Origin: JBOHUC01 sp050733935
GTDB lineage: Bacteria > Eisenbacteria > RBG-16-71-46 > DASYSL01
NCBI GenBank assembly: GCA_050733935.1
Contig: JBOHUC010000176.1
Location: forward strand, 15,324 to 79,323
Reading direction: 5' to 3'
DNA length: 64,000 bases
Below are positions 50,713-59,745 of this stretch, one piece after another (the stretch's first letter is position 1; every line of letters begins with the position of its first letter). The notes under the pieces were generated by a model that was not told the DNA's origin, made no database searches, and saw nothing but the letters and a program-made list of their open reading frames with translations. The position numbers and the translations under genes are program-made.

Positions 50713-52484
50713 ATGACCCGACGTCCGATTGCGTTTTCTCTGCCGAATCCACTGCGGTCCCTTGCCCTTCCGAGGGCTTTTCTCGCAGCGATCGTCGTTT
50801 GCGTGGCCGCTGCGGGCGCACTGCCTTCGCCACCCGCGTTTGCCGGCGGCGGGGGCGGCGATTGCGTGGTCAACACTCTCGAGAATAGCGTCCCGGCTTC
50901 CGTCCCGGACGATCCGGCCACGTTCCAGCTCAACTCCGTGGAGATGCGATGGGCCGCCGTCGCCATGCGGAACACGAGCGGCGATGACTGGAATCTCGAG
51001 ATCCGGACTCAGTCGGAGCCTTATCCCGTCTGCTCGAGCAACACGATCATCGTTTCCAATCAGTTCGGTCCCGACGTCATCGCGATCGACGGCGGCGTCG
51101 GGTCGCCGGAGTCGGACTTCATCATCGCGAGCACCTCAGGCGGATCCGGGTCCAACGCGCACATCGAGTACGAACAGCCGGCGGCGTCGATGGTCCTGAA
51201 CACGGTCTTCGAGCCCATTGCCACCGGCCCTAACGACTTTCTCGCCGTCCGCCAGGCCAATCTGGAGATTGGGATCCCCTACACCATTCGGATCTATCCA
51301 CCTTCGGACCTGGGCTCGCTCAAGCTCTACGTGTTCGCGCCCACCTCGACCGGTCCGGGGCGTCTCCCGAGGAACGAGGCCGCGCTCGAGGCCACGCTCG
51401 CGCCGGACATGGAGAATCGCTTCGACTACACGCCGACGGAGACCGGTTCTTACGCGATCGTGATCGTGAACGAGAGCGGCGCGGTGGGAACCTATTACCT
51501 CGCAGTCGGGCACTGCCCCTTCTTTGCGGGCAACCTGCCGGAGGGCGTGCCTTTCTTCTTCGCGGTGCTCGACTATTGGCCGGCCTTCACGCCGAACGCC
51601 CACTCCTGGCCGGTGGTTGGTGTCCGCGGGAACGGGCACCTCTACAATTTCGACGTCGCGCCCTACCCGCGTTCGCAGTTCGGGCCTTTCAACGCGTGCA
51701 CGGACAGCGTTGTCGGCTCGCAAGTCTCGGGGCTCGGAACGCGGCTCGTGACGGCGGACTTCCAGACGCTGCCACTCCGCGCGTATACGGCCCACGCGGG
51801 CATCGAGGGACTGCCGCAGACCTCGTCAGCCGGTTTTGTCGAGTGGCATGGCGCGGGCGATGCGCTCGTGGTGAACGGCGACGCGCTCCTCGTCGTGCCA
51901 CCTCCGAACAACGTGCTCGATGCGTGGAAGATCCCGCTCACGATCGGCGTCACCTACACGTTCCAGATCGTGCCGGCCGGCGGAGCGACCGCCGACTACC
52001 GGCTCATGCTCTTCGGAAACCCGTCTCCTGGCACTCCCTACTGGGCCAGCCGCCCCGATGCGATCCTCGAGACCTCGGCCGTCCACGCGTTCATCCCGGG
52101 TCAGTCGGGGTTGTACGGTGTGGTGGTCGTGAACGACAACGGCGGGACGGGAAACTACAGCGTTTCTGTCACGGCGAACCTCGTCGATGTTCCCGCCGGG
52201 CCGCCGGCCGTCGCGGCTCATCGGATTCGTGCCGCAGCCCCGAACCTTCCGCGGGCGCGATGCGGATCGACTTCGAGCTTGCGCGTGCGGGTGAGGCGGA
52301 GTTCCGGGTGCGCGACGTCGCAGGACGGACGGTCGCGACGATCCCGGCCGGACGCCGGGACGCGGGGATCGCGAGCTTCTCGCTCGATGCGGCGGGCAAG
52401 CACGTCGCGCCGGGAGTCTACTTCCTGTCGCTGGTCGTCGACGGCGTGGAGGCGGATCGCACGCGGATCATTCTCCTCCGCTGA
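50713..52484 (+). CDS. Secreted PPC-domain protein, frameshifted before its sorting tag
   Basis: The first frame gives a signal peptide (residues 1-43, ending PPAFAGG) and about 470 residues of beta-sandwich including PPC-like units (ETGSYAIVIVNESGAVGTYYL, QSGLYGVVVVNDNGGTGNYSV, quoted in part). At 52243 it reads AAPNLPRA and becomes arginine/serine-rich. One base added after 52246 restores AAPNPSAGAMRIDFEL and a complete FlgD-like tag (VRDVAGRTVATI, GVYFLSLVVDG, ends RIILLR) stopping at 52484. Either the assembly lost a C or the gene is broken; without repair the frame runs to 52773 across the antisense MBL gene. Confidence 0.78.
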
Positions 52485-53595
52485 CGGGTTTTTTCACGGA
52501 CCGGGCAGCCTTGAATTCGCCCATGATCGCCGGCATGGCAAACCATCCGTCGAAGAAGTACTCGACCATGCGGTTGCCGCCGGCGATCGCCGTGCGATGC
52601 TCGTCGAGGCGGACACTCGAAAGCGCCTGCTCGAGCGACTCACCGCGCGCCACAGCAGCGTCGGTCTGTTGCTTTACAGAGGAAAGCAGTCGCGCGGTCG
52701 CGACGATCTGCGCGTCGCCCTCGAGCACGGGCCCGTGACCGGGCACGATCACAAGAGGCCCCAAGGCGCGTAGTGAATCGAGCGCCGCAATCCACTCACC
52801 GAGGAATGACGCGCCGGCTACAGGCACCGGCACATTGACCAGGTCGCCCGCCGCGAGCACTCGTTCCTTGGGAAGAAATACGACCGCATCGCCGCGCGTG
52901 TTCCCGCGACCGAACCAGCGAATCTCCACTTTGCGCTTTCCCTGCTCGAGCGTGAGCAGCCGGGCGAACGTCCTCGTCGGAAGCGTGATCCGGAACTCCG
53001 GCACTTCCGCGAGATACGTCTCCGCGATCGCGAGCGTGCTCGCGTACGAAGCGCGCTCGTCCCCGGTCATCGGGAGTCCAGTGAAGCTCGTGTCCCGCTC
53101 GATCGCCCGTCGGATGTCGGCGAGCCCTAGCGCGCCCCCTTCGACCTGGGTCTTCCGGTTCTCGACGCCGACCGATGCCATGTCCTCGGCCGTGTGCTCG
53201 TGGGCGATGAACTCGGCGTTCGGAAAGCTGTCCCGGTAGACCTGGTTTCCAAACGTGTGGTCGTCGTGCCAATGCGTGTTCACGACCGCACGCACGGGTT
53301 TCTTCGTGAGCTTTCGCAGCTCGCCGATCACGGCCCGCGTGGCCTCGAGCGTGAACGGCGTGTCGACGACCAGCACGTCGCGGTCGCCGATCACGAGCAG
53401 CGTGTTCGAGTGGTTTGCAAGGCCGAGAGGCTCGCGGCGCACGACGGCGAACACGCCATCGGCGAGACGCTGAACCCCGTACGCGGGCGCGGCTGCGGCG
53501 GCGGCGCTGGGGGCCGTTGCACCGAAGACGGGGGGCGCGACCGGCGGCAGGAGCAGGACGAGCGCTGCGAACGTGGTGCGGTAAGCGCGTCGCAT
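52468..53595 (-). CDS. Secreted metallo-beta-lactamase-fold hydrolase
   Basis: 375 aa. A signal peptide (residues 1-25, ends PVFGATA) precedes an MBL domain with the zinc motif NTHWHDDHTFGN (HxHxDH), VIAHEHTAED-like helix, and GDLVNVPVP and VPGHGPV for later ligands. It belongs to the broad hydrolase group, so a true beta-lactamase activity is not implied. Periplasmic. The 3' end overlaps by 17 bases the restored tail of the convergent PPC-domain gene. Confidence 0.85.
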   Translation of the reverse strand: MRRAYRTTFAALVLLLPPVAPPVFGATAPSAAAAAAPAYGVQRLADGVFAVVRREPLGLANHSNTLLVIGDRDVLVVDTPFTLEATRAVIGELRKLTKKPVRAVVNTHWHDDHTFGNQVYRDSFPNAEFIAHEHTAEDMASVGVENRKTQVEGGALGLADIRRAIERDTSFTGLPMTGDERASYASTLAIAETYLAEVPEFRITLPTRTFARLLTLEQGKRKVEIRWFGRGNTRGDAVVFLPKERVLAAGDLVNVPVPVAGASFLGEWIAALDSLRALGPLVIVPGHGPVLEGDAQIVATARLLSSVKQQTDAAVARGESLEQALSSVRLDEHRTAIAGGNRMVEYFFDGWFAMPAIMGEFKAARSVKKPVSGGE

Positions 53596-54026
53596 GCCGG
53601 ACTCCTAAAGGGGCCAAGGCCCCGTTCGACCATGGGGTGGAAACCTCTTACGCGACGCGTGCTGGCACCGGAGCCTAACCCCGCCGGCCCATGTCCCTCA
53701 ATCGCCATGGCCTCATCGCGCGGACGACTTGAGTTCCCCTGCAGCGAAGTTTATTTGACTCAGTGCGCGATTTTTTCTTGACCGGTTCTGGAGGGCCGTT
53801 CGTCGTTTGCTCCCGGTGACTTCAGGAATGGCGCATCACGACGCCGCGGCCGGGCTCGCGGGCTCCATCGCCTCTCCGTCCATGCGAAATCTCATTTCGC
53901 CTTGTGATCGGAGAATAGCGGGGCCGTGCCGCAGCCAAATGCCCGTGTGATACAAAAGGAGTGCCCCACCCAGTCCGGTCATCGACCGGGCCAGACATCA
54001 AGGTGCGCCCCCGAGGAGTCACTCTC
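53596..54026. other. 431-bp intergenic region with two small hairpins
   Basis: Between the divergent MBL and HNH genes. Two perfect short hairpins lie in the leader of the HNH gene: GCGAAAT-CTC-ATTTCGC at 53884-53900 and CCGGTC-ATC-GACCGG at 53975-53989. An AT-rich patch GATTTTTTCTTGACC lies at about 53770-53784. GAGGAG 8 bases before 54027 sets the HNH start. No other gene is evident. Confidence 0.45.
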
Positions 54027-55358
54027 ATGCGCGCCTACTCGCTGACCCATCTCAGCGACGATGCCCTGATTCACGGTCTGCACACGCTGGTCAACCAGGA
54101 TCGAGCCACGACGGCGGCGCTCCTGGCCCATATCGCCGAGGTCGATGCGCGCCGGCTCTACGCGCCGGCCGGGTACCCGTCGATGCATGCCTACTGCGTC
54201 GGCGAGCTCCATTTCTCGGGCGACTCGGCTTACAAGCGCATCCAGGTGGCTCGAGCTGGCCGGCGCTTTCCTGCACTCCTGGCCGCGGTGTCGGAGGGCC
54301 GGATCCACATGACTGCTGCGCTGCTCCTCGCGCCACATCTCAGTGAGGAGAACTCCGCCGAGCTGATCGATGCGGCGACCCATCGGTCCGTGTCGGAGAT
54401 CGAGGGCGTCCTGTCCGGACGCTGCGAGCGGGGCCAATCCCAACTGACCCTGGAAGCCGTTGAGCCGCAGTCCTTCGGGCCTTCCGATGAACTGGACTCA
54501 AGTGCGGTTGATTGCTCTCAACTGGAATCAAATCCAGTTGTGTCCCCCGTTTCCCAGGAAGCACTCGGACGGCACGCCGAAGCGACAGGAACCGACGGTC
54601 GCCCATTCGAACTTCCGCAAGCGCTTATGCTGCTTAAGCTTGCGATTGCAGCCGACACCTATCAGAAGCTCGAGCACGCGCGGGCACTGCTGAGCCACGC
54701 GGTCCCTTCAGGGGATGCAGCGACGATCTTCGACCGTGCACTCGACGCTCTGATTGCCCGGCTCGAGAAGCGGAAGTTCGCGGCGACCGTGAAGCCACGC
54801 ACAGCTCAGGCTTCCCCGGCCCAAGCGTCCCCGGCAGGGTCCGCCCAGGCGCAGACTGCACGCAGCCGCACTGCTCGGCGCACGGCCGTCCACGATCGCC
54901 ATGTCCCGGCAAACGTTCGCAGAGCCGTCTGGGAAAGAGACCAGGCCCGGTGCGCCTACGTCAGTGAGACCGGTCATCGCTGCGAGGCCACGAGGTTTCT
55001 CGAGTTCGACCACGTCGACCCCGTGGCGCGTGGCGGACAGGCAGCCGCAGCCACCCAAATGCGTCTTCTGTGTCGCACTCACAATCAGTATGAGGCGGAG
55101 CGCGTCTTCGGCAGGGCCTTCATGAGCGGCAAGCGCATGGAGGCACAACGGATTGCGGCAGAGAAACGCATCGATCCACAGGAAGACGTGATCGCTGCAT
55201 TGCGTGGACTTGGACTTCGTGCGGGCGAGGCCAGACGGGCAGTCGAGAAGGCCGGGGTCCCTCCTTCCGCGCCTCTCGAGGAACGTCTGCGAGCCGCTCT
55301 GAGGCAACGCGGGGGGAGGGGGACGCACATACCAGCTCCGTCTCCCGTGCCCGTCTAG
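54027..55358 (+). CDS. HNH endonuclease-domain protein with RuvA-C-like end
   Basis: 443 aa. The N-terminal helical domain (about 1-200: LSDDALIHGLHTLV, YCVGELHFSGDSAYKRIQVARAG, quoted in part) is of the DUF222-like kind seen before HNH motifs. The HNH domain spans about 305-370: VRRAVWERDQARC, FLEFDHVDPVARGG, NQYEAERVFG. The last 60 residues (DVIAALRGLGLRAGEARRAV) resemble the RuvA C-terminal domain. A DNA nuclease is likely; its role is unknown and such genes are often multicopy. A lower-GC linker near 54480-54560 includes the dyad AACTGGA/TCCAGTT. Confidence 0.8.
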   Translation: MRAYSLTHLSDDALIHGLHTLVNQDRATTAALLAHIAEVDARRLYAPAGYPSMHAYCVGELHFSGDSAYKRIQVARAGRRFPALLAAVSEGRIHMTAALLLAPHLSEENSAELIDAATHRSVSEIEGVLSGRCERGQSQLTLEAVEPQSFGPSDELDSSAVDCSQLESNPVVSPVSQEALGRHAEATGTDGRPFELPQALMLLKLAIAADTYQKLEHARALLSHAVPSGDAATIFDRALDALIARLEKRKFAATVKPRTAQASPAQASPAGSAQAQTARSRTARRTAVHDRHVPANVRRAVWERDQARCAYVSETGHRCEATRFLEFDHVDPVARGGQAAAATQMRLLCRTHNQYEAERVFGRAFMSGKRMEAQRIAAEKRIDPQEDVIAALRGLGLRAGEARRAVEKAGVPPSAPLEERLRAALRQRGGRGTHIPAPSPVPV

Positions 55359-55388
55359 ATCCGCTTGCGTCCCCGTCCGGTCGTGCCC

Positions 55389-55459
55389 GCGGCCTACGGC
55401 CCACGGCCCGCGGCCCCGCGGCTCGCGGCTCGCGGCTCACAGCTCGCGGTCGGCGGCCA
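55389..55459. repeat. Degenerate 7-bp tandem repeats
   Basis: Ten successive heptamers of the GCGGCCC/GCGGCTC type occupy 71 bp, with one extra C after the fourth. Units 5-7 are identical GCGGCTC; others differ by one or two bases. They lie between the HNH gene and the arsR promoter. Both strands can fold, since GGCC and CCGCGG tracts are present. Confidence 0.7.
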
Positions 55460-55491
55460 TGTGTCCTCGGGGAGTCCCACACATTTCCCGC

Positions 55492-55526
55492 TTGACACAT
55501 TGGTAAGTGGCGAGTAACAGTTAGTC
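55492..55526 (+). promoter_or_regulatory. Promoter of the ArsR-SRPBCC operon
   Basis: A consensus -35 box TTGACA at 55492-55497 is followed after 17 bases by a weak -10 (TAACAG, 55515-55520). The expected start site is almost at the ATG (55527), so the message would have a very short or no leader. The area is AT-rich compared with its surroundings. Confidence 0.5.
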
Positions 55527-55871
55527 ATGGCTTACGGAAAGACGATCGAAGCTCTGGCCGACCCCACGCGCCGCTCGGTGTTCGAGCGGCTCCGGCGCGG
55601 CCCGCAGCCGGTCGGCCGGCTGGCCGAGGGCCTCGACGTGTCGCGGCCCGCCGTCTCGCAGCACCTGAAGGTTCTCGAGGGAGCGGGCCTCGTCAAAGTA
55701 CGCCGCGAAGGAACGCGGCGGATCTACAGCGTCGAGCTCAACGGCCTGGTCGAGCTTCGGCGCTATCTCGACCGCTTCTGGGCGGATGTCCTGGAAGCGT
55801 TTCGCGCGGAAGCCGAGCGCGAATTGCCGCCCCCCCGACCACGCCGGAAAAGGAGACCCCGCCATGGCTGA
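55527..55871 (+). CDS. ArsR-family winged-helix regulator
   Basis: 114 aa. ArsR/SdpR-type winged helix at residues 5-80: IEALADPTRRSVFERLRRG, VSRPAVSQHLKVLEGAGLV recognition helix, RREGTRRIYSVE wing. No metal-binding ELCVCDL box. Such regulators preceding SRPBCC genes form a common pair and usually repress their own operon. The last 8 bases overlap the next gene. The promoter leaves almost no 5' leader. Confidence 0.9.
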   Translation: MAYGKTIEALADPTRRSVFERLRRGPQPVGRLAEGLDVSRPAVSQHLKVLEGAGLVKVRREGTRRIYSVELNGLVELRRYLDRFWADVLEAFRAEAERELPPPRPRRKRRPRHG

Positions 55872-56331
55872 CGTTCGAAACATCGCACCCTATCTCGAGC
55901 CGCTGCGACGCACGGCCGTCGTCCGGCGCAAGCCGGAGGAGGCATTCGACATCTTCACGACGCGGATTGCGACCTGGTGGCCGCACACGCAGTACTCGAT
56001 CCATCAGGAAGAAACGGTGAGCTGCGCGATCGAACCGCGCGTCGGCGGCCAGGTCTATGAGACCAGCAAGTCCGGCGAGCGCGGGATCTGGGGGACGGTT
56101 CTCGCCTGGGATCCGCCGCGCCGCTTCGTCATGACCTGGCATCCGGGACACGACGCCGACACCGCACAGGAGGTGGAAGTGCGCTTCGTCGCCGTCCCCG
56201 AGGGAACGCGGGTCGAGCTCGAGCACCGGGGCTGGGAGAAACTCGGCGCCGGAGCCGAGGAAGCCCGGAGCAACTACAGCGGCGGATGGGCCCACGTGTT
56301 CGACGTGGCGTACGTGGGGGCCTGCCAGTGA
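55864..56331 (+). CDS. SRPBCC (AHSA1-like) domain protein
   Basis: 155 aa. The START/SRPBCC helix-grip fold is recognisable from VVRRKPEEAFDIFTTRIATWW, GGQVYETSKSGERGIWGTVLAWDPPRRFVMTWHPG (quoted in part) and VELEHRGWEKLG. Such proteins bind hydrophobic ligands in a deep cavity. Cytoplasmic. It overlaps arsR by 8 bases and the next gene by 4 (GTGA), so it is the second gene of a tightly coupled four-gene operon. Confidence 0.87.
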   Translation: MADVRNIAPYLEPLRRTAVVRRKPEEAFDIFTTRIATWWPHTQYSIHQEETVSCAIEPRVGGQVYETSKSGERGIWGTVLAWDPPRRFVMTWHPGHDADTAQEVEVRFVAVPEGTRVELEHRGWEKLGAGAEEARSNYSGGWAHVFDVAYVGACQ

Positions 56332-56966
56332 ATGCCCGAACGATGATTCTCGGAGGACTCATGAGCACTCTCGTCACTTTCGGTCTCGACGGGCGCGCAG
56401 GCGGCGTGCGCGCGGCCGGCGCGGCAACCGCGCTCGGACAATCGGAGCGCATGTTGCACGCCGAGCTCACGGTCGACGCTCCGGTCAAGGAGGTGTGGAA
56501 CGCCTGGACGACGGCCGAAGGCATCGCGACGTTCTTCGCACCCGCCGGCCACGTGGATCTGCGCGTGGATGGAACCTATGACGTGTGGTTCTTCCCGAAG
56601 GCGGAGCCCGGTCTCCGCGGGGCCGAGGGCATGCGCATCCTCGACGTCGATCCGATGCGGCGCTTCGTCTTCACGTGGAACGCGCCCCCCACCTTCCCGA
56701 CCGTGCGCGACCGGCGGACGGTCGTCGTCCTCGAGCTCGAAGAACTGGCTCCGGCGCGGACTCGCTTCCGTTTCACGCAGATGGGATGGGGCGAGGGGGC
56801 GGACTGGGACAAGGTCTACGCGTACTTCGACCGGGCCTGGGGGGCGGTGGTCCTGCCCCGGATGGTCCATCGCTTCGCGAACGGGCCGATCGACTGGGAC
56901 TCGCCTCCCGAGCTCGAGCCGGTTGCGCCGACGCTTCAGCAAACGCTCGCGGAGTGGCGTCCGTGA
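56328..56966 (+). CDS. Second SRPBCC-domain protein, likely exported
   Basis: 212 aa. Residues 1-40 are hydrophobic and alanine/glycine-rich, possibly a signal or anchor segment (ILGGLMSTLVTFG). Residues 42-195 are an AHSA1-like SRPBCC domain: LTVDAPVKEVWNAWTTAEG, GTYDVWFFPKAEPG, MRRFVFTWNAPP, GWGEGADWDKVYAYFD. It starts GTG within the upstream stop and ends within the start of the next gene. In-frame ATG codons at 56343 and 56361 are alternatives. Confidence 0.82.
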   Translation: MNARTMILGGLMSTLVTFGLDGRAGGVRAAGAATALGQSERMLHAELTVDAPVKEVWNAWTTAEGIATFFAPAGHVDLRVDGTYDVWFFPKAEPGLRGAEGMRILDVDPMRRFVFTWNAPPTFPTVRDRRTVVVLELEELAPARTRFRFTQMGWGEGADWDKVYAYFDRAWGAVVLPRMVHRFANGPIDWDSPPELEPVAPTLQQTLAEWRP

Positions 56967-57391
56967 CGGCGGCCCGCGTGCTCGGCGCGGGCCTCGTCGC
57001 CGCAGTGACGAACGTCGTCGTCGGAGCCTCGCTCGCGCACGCCGTCGGCGTGGAGCGCCTGCAGGCGGCGCTGCGCGATCACGGGCTCCGCGTGATCGGT
57101 CAGCCGTCCGATCTCGTTCCGCACATCGTCGTGCGGATGCTGATCGGGATCTCCGTCACACTTCTCTTCGTGTGTCTCGTTCCCCGGTTCGGAGCGCGGG
57201 TGCGGACCGCGCTCGTCACCGCGGGCTTCGCCTGGGCGTTCATGGCGGCCTACACCGCGTGGGGCCATGAGCACATCGGCCTCTTCACGCGCGATCTCGC
57301 GCTCACGTTCGCGGGCTGCGGAGCCGTCGAGCTCACGCTCACGGCACTCGTCGGCGGATGGGTCGCGTCGGGACGCGGATTCTGGAAGTGA
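56963..57391 (+). CDS. Small membrane protein in the ArsR-SRPBCC operon
   Basis: 142 aa with four hydrophobic helices (VLGAGLVAAVTNVVVGASL, MLIGISVTLLFVCLVPRF, VTAGFAWAFMAAYTAWG, ALTFAGCGAVELTLTALVGGWVA; the last quoted in part). GTG start inside the stop of the second SRPBCC gene. Family not recognised with confidence; similar four-helix proteins occur beside SRPBCC genes. Its stop is 15 bases from the convergent phosphatase gene. Confidence 0.7.
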   Translation: MTAARVLGAGLVAAVTNVVVGASLAHAVGVERLQAALRDHGLRVIGQPSDLVPHIVVRMLIGISVTLLFVCLVPRFGARVRTALVTAGFAWAFMAAYTAWGHEHIGLFTRDLALTFAGCGAVELTLTALVGGWVASGRGFWK

Positions 57392-57405
57392 TCGTGCGGC
57401 CCCCC

Positions 57406-57993
57406 CTACGGTGCGCCGTACTGCAGGTGCAGCAGGCGATACGTCCCGTCCGCGTTCAGCATGAGCACGTACATGCGATCGTAGTCGACGGGCTCGCCCT
57501 CCGGCGGACGGCGGCCGATCAGCTCCTCGATCGTCTGTGGGATCGTGTCCGTGTGACCGACGACGAGCACCGTCCCTCCGGGCGGCGTCGCGCGCAGGCG
57601 GTCCGCAAGCCCGGGAAGGTCGTTCGCGTCATACACGCGCGCCGAATCCCCGATCGCCTTTGCAATCGGCTCGGCCGTCTGGCGATTGCGGCCGAACTGG
57701 CTCGTGTAGACGATCTGAATCCCGGCATCTGCAAGGACGTGAGCGAGCGTCTGCGCGCGCACGAGACCCCGCGTGTTGAGCCCCGCGTCTCCTCCCACAG
57801 GGTGCGGATTCTTCTCCGCGTGACGCACGAAAATGATCGTTCGTGTCGTCGTGTCCGGCGGTGAGGGCGCTGGAGTCGCAAGGGCGGTGCCCCCCGCGCC
57901 CCCTGCGGTCGTCAGGAGTGCTCCCGCCAGCGCGGCCAGCGCGCCGCGCACGAGGCCGACCGAAGAACCCCGCGGTAATGCCGTTCGTTTCAT
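57406..57993 (-). CDS. Histidine phosphatase family protein (SixA/PGM-like), exported
   Basis: 195 aa. An N-terminal hydrophobic signal (GALAALAGALLTTAGG) is followed by a histidine phosphatase domain: IIFVRHAEKNPH with the catalytic RHAE, YTSQFGRNRQTAEPIA, and VLVVGHTDTIPQ with the second active His. The short form resembles SixA. Because of the signal peptide it is more likely periplasmic. Substrate unknown. Confidence 0.85.
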   Translation of the reverse strand: MKRTALPRGSSVGLVRGALAALAGALLTTAGGAGGTALATPAPSPPDTTTRTIIFVRHAEKNPHPVGGDAGLNTRGLVRAQTLAHVLADAGIQIVYTSQFGRNRQTAEPIAKAIGDSARVYDANDLPGLADRLRATPPGGTVLVVGHTDTIPQTIEELIGRRPPEGEPVDYDRMYVLMLNADGTYRLLHLQYGAP

Positions 57994-58024
57994 CTTCTCC
58001 CCCTCGAACCGTACGATCCGCCTC

Positions 58025-58573
58025 TCAGCGGCCGCGGCCGCGGTTTCCGAGAATCCGCTCCACGACGTCGTACAGCGAATAGCGATCCAGGAATTGCGCG
58101 AGGTGCAGCACGTACTCCTGAACGAGTTTGCCTGCGGTGAGCCCGACGAGCAACACGGGGGCCCACGCCTCCCGGCCCGGGCGGCCCCCGAGCCACTTCT
58201 CCCGGATCAGGACGAACAGGAACCAGACCTCGAACAGGTTCGGAAGCAGGAACAGCGCCCGCCGGAAGCCCGCGACCTCGAACAGGACGATCCCCGTCAT
58301 GCGAAGCGAGAACAGGATCATCGCGATCCTTCGCGCCCCGGGCTCGAACCTGAGGGCTGCGATTCCGAACGTGATCATCGCCGGAACGTCCGTGAGCTTG
58401 TCGAAGACGTGGTAGTTCCGGATGCCGCCGCCGCCCAGATCGACGTAGTTCATGATGACGACGTCCGCCACGTCGGCCGCGATCGAGGCGAGCGCGCCCG
58501 CGAGCGGCCAGCGCAGGACCAGAAGGGCACAGACGAGCTTGATCGCGGCGGCGAGTCCCTCTTCGGGGGTCAC
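58025..58573 (-). CDS. Integral membrane protein, unknown function
   Basis: 182 aa with about five hydrophobic helices (LVCALLVLRWPLAGALASIAA, MITFGIAALRF, MILFSLRMTGIVLFEVAGF, LFEVWFLFVLIREKW, VLLVGLTAGKLVQEYVLH; some quoted in part). Conserved-looking polar residues: DVADVVIMNYVDLGGGGIRNYHVFD. GTG start. It lies 14 bases downstream of the alpha/beta hydrolase stop on the same strand and is probably cotranscribed. No family recognised. Confidence 0.65.
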   Translation of the reverse strand: MTPEEGLAAAIKLVCALLVLRWPLAGALASIAADVADVVIMNYVDLGGGGIRNYHVFDKLTDVPAMITFGIAALRFEPGARRIAMILFSLRMTGIVLFEVAGFRRALFLLPNLFEVWFLFVLIREKWLGGRPGREAWAPVLLVGLTAGKLVQEYVLHLAQFLDRYSLYDVVERILGNRGRGR

Positions 58574-58586
58574 GGGCAGCGTGGCA

Positions 58587-59573
58587 TCAACGCGGGTCGA
58601 TGTACTCGACGAGCACGGGGTACGTGAGCGCCGGGTTTCCGCCGACTTGCTCCGGATCGACGACGTCGTGGCTCAGCGCGAGTCCGGCCGGAAACTCGTA
58701 CGTCTTCACTTCGACCCCCGGCCACGCACGCCAGGCTTCGACGAGCCGGGCGACTTCCGCGTTGTCCACCGCCCGGTCCCCGCCCACGGTCACGACCACG
58801 ATCGATCGGCATCCGGGCTCGCGCTTCGCGGCCGCGTTCTGAAGCGCGGCGCCGACGAGGAGCGACGCCGCAACGGCGCGAGTCGCAAAACGCGGATAGA
58901 CGTGTTTCGGGCCGCCCAGGTTCTCGCGCTGCTTCGAATCCCACCAGATCGAGAGATTCGGGATCGCAAGGGCCAGGCGCGTCGCCGGCGGACGAAGCGC
59001 GCCGCGCGCCTGAGGGACACCCACGAGCGGCGCAATCGCGACGGCACGGTCGACGTCCGTGCGCTCCTGCGCGAGCCAGGAGACCATGGCCCCCGAGATC
59101 GAGAGCCCGGCGATCGTGACGTGCTCCCCGAGACCCTGCGCCATGTCCACGATGCGGTCGGAGAACGCGCACAGTTCGCGCGCGTCGATCCGCCCGGGTT
59201 CGTCGGTCATCTTGTCCGCCAGGCCGTGACGTGGGAGTCGCGGCACGAGGACGTTCAATCCGCGCGCGTGGAGCACGCCCGCAAGGCTGTCGAACTGGGC
59301 GGGACAGTTCGTGAGGCCGTGGAACAAAACGACGACGTGGGAAGTGCGCGACCCGTGCGTGAGGAGCTTCGTCCCGCAGCCCTCCATGAGCCCGCCCGAA
59401 GCGTTCGCCTGCCGCGCGTCCTCCGCTTCGAGCTCGGCGACGAGCCGGAGCGACTCTTCGTACGAGAGTGACGGAGCGGGATGAGAGGCGAGCCCCGCGG
59501 GCCGGAGCGGCCGGAACAGCCAGACGGCGACTGCGAGCAGCGTCGCGCCTCCGAGAATCCCGATCGCCTTCAC
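58587..59573 (-). CDS. Alpha/beta hydrolase, membrane-anchored
   Basis: 328 aa. An N-terminal helix (IGILGGATLLAVAVWLF) acts as anchor or signal. The hydrolase core has VVLFHGLTNCPAQFDSLA, LPRHGLADKM, the nucleophile elbow AGLSISGAM (Ser with a Ser in place of the usual final Gly), and a terminal LALSHDVVD with the catalytic His. It resembles carboxylesterases of the lysophospholipase type. The GTG at 59573 has GAGG 4 bases and GGAGG 10 bases upstream; an upstream extension is low-complexity Arg/Gly/Ala and unlikely to be translated. Confidence 0.8.
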   Translation of the reverse strand: MKAIGILGGATLLAVAVWLFRPLRPAGLASHPAPSLSYEESLRLVAELEAEDARQANASGGLMEGCGTKLLTHGSRTSHVVVLFHGLTNCPAQFDSLAGVLHARGLNVLVPRLPRHGLADKMTDEPGRIDARELCAFSDRIVDMAQGLGEHVTIAGLSISGAMVSWLAQERTDVDRAVAIAPLVGVPQARGALRPPATRLALAIPNLSIWWDSKQRENLGGPKHVYPRFATRAVAASLLVGAALQNAAAKREPGCRSIVVVTVGGDRAVDNAEVARLVEAWRAWPGVEVKTYEFPAGLALSHDVVDPEQVGGNPALTYPVLVEYIDPR

Positions 59574-59745
59574 GCGCCTCGCACCTCCGTTCGCGGCTCG
59601 CCGGCCGCGCGCACCCTTGCGCGCACCCTCACGCGCACCGTGACGGCGCGCCCGGGCCTTCTCAGAACCGGATCGAGATGCTAGAGTGCCACGCGCCCCA
59701 CCGCAACGCGAAGTGGGGCCCCCTTTTCTTCCGGCGAGGATCTCG

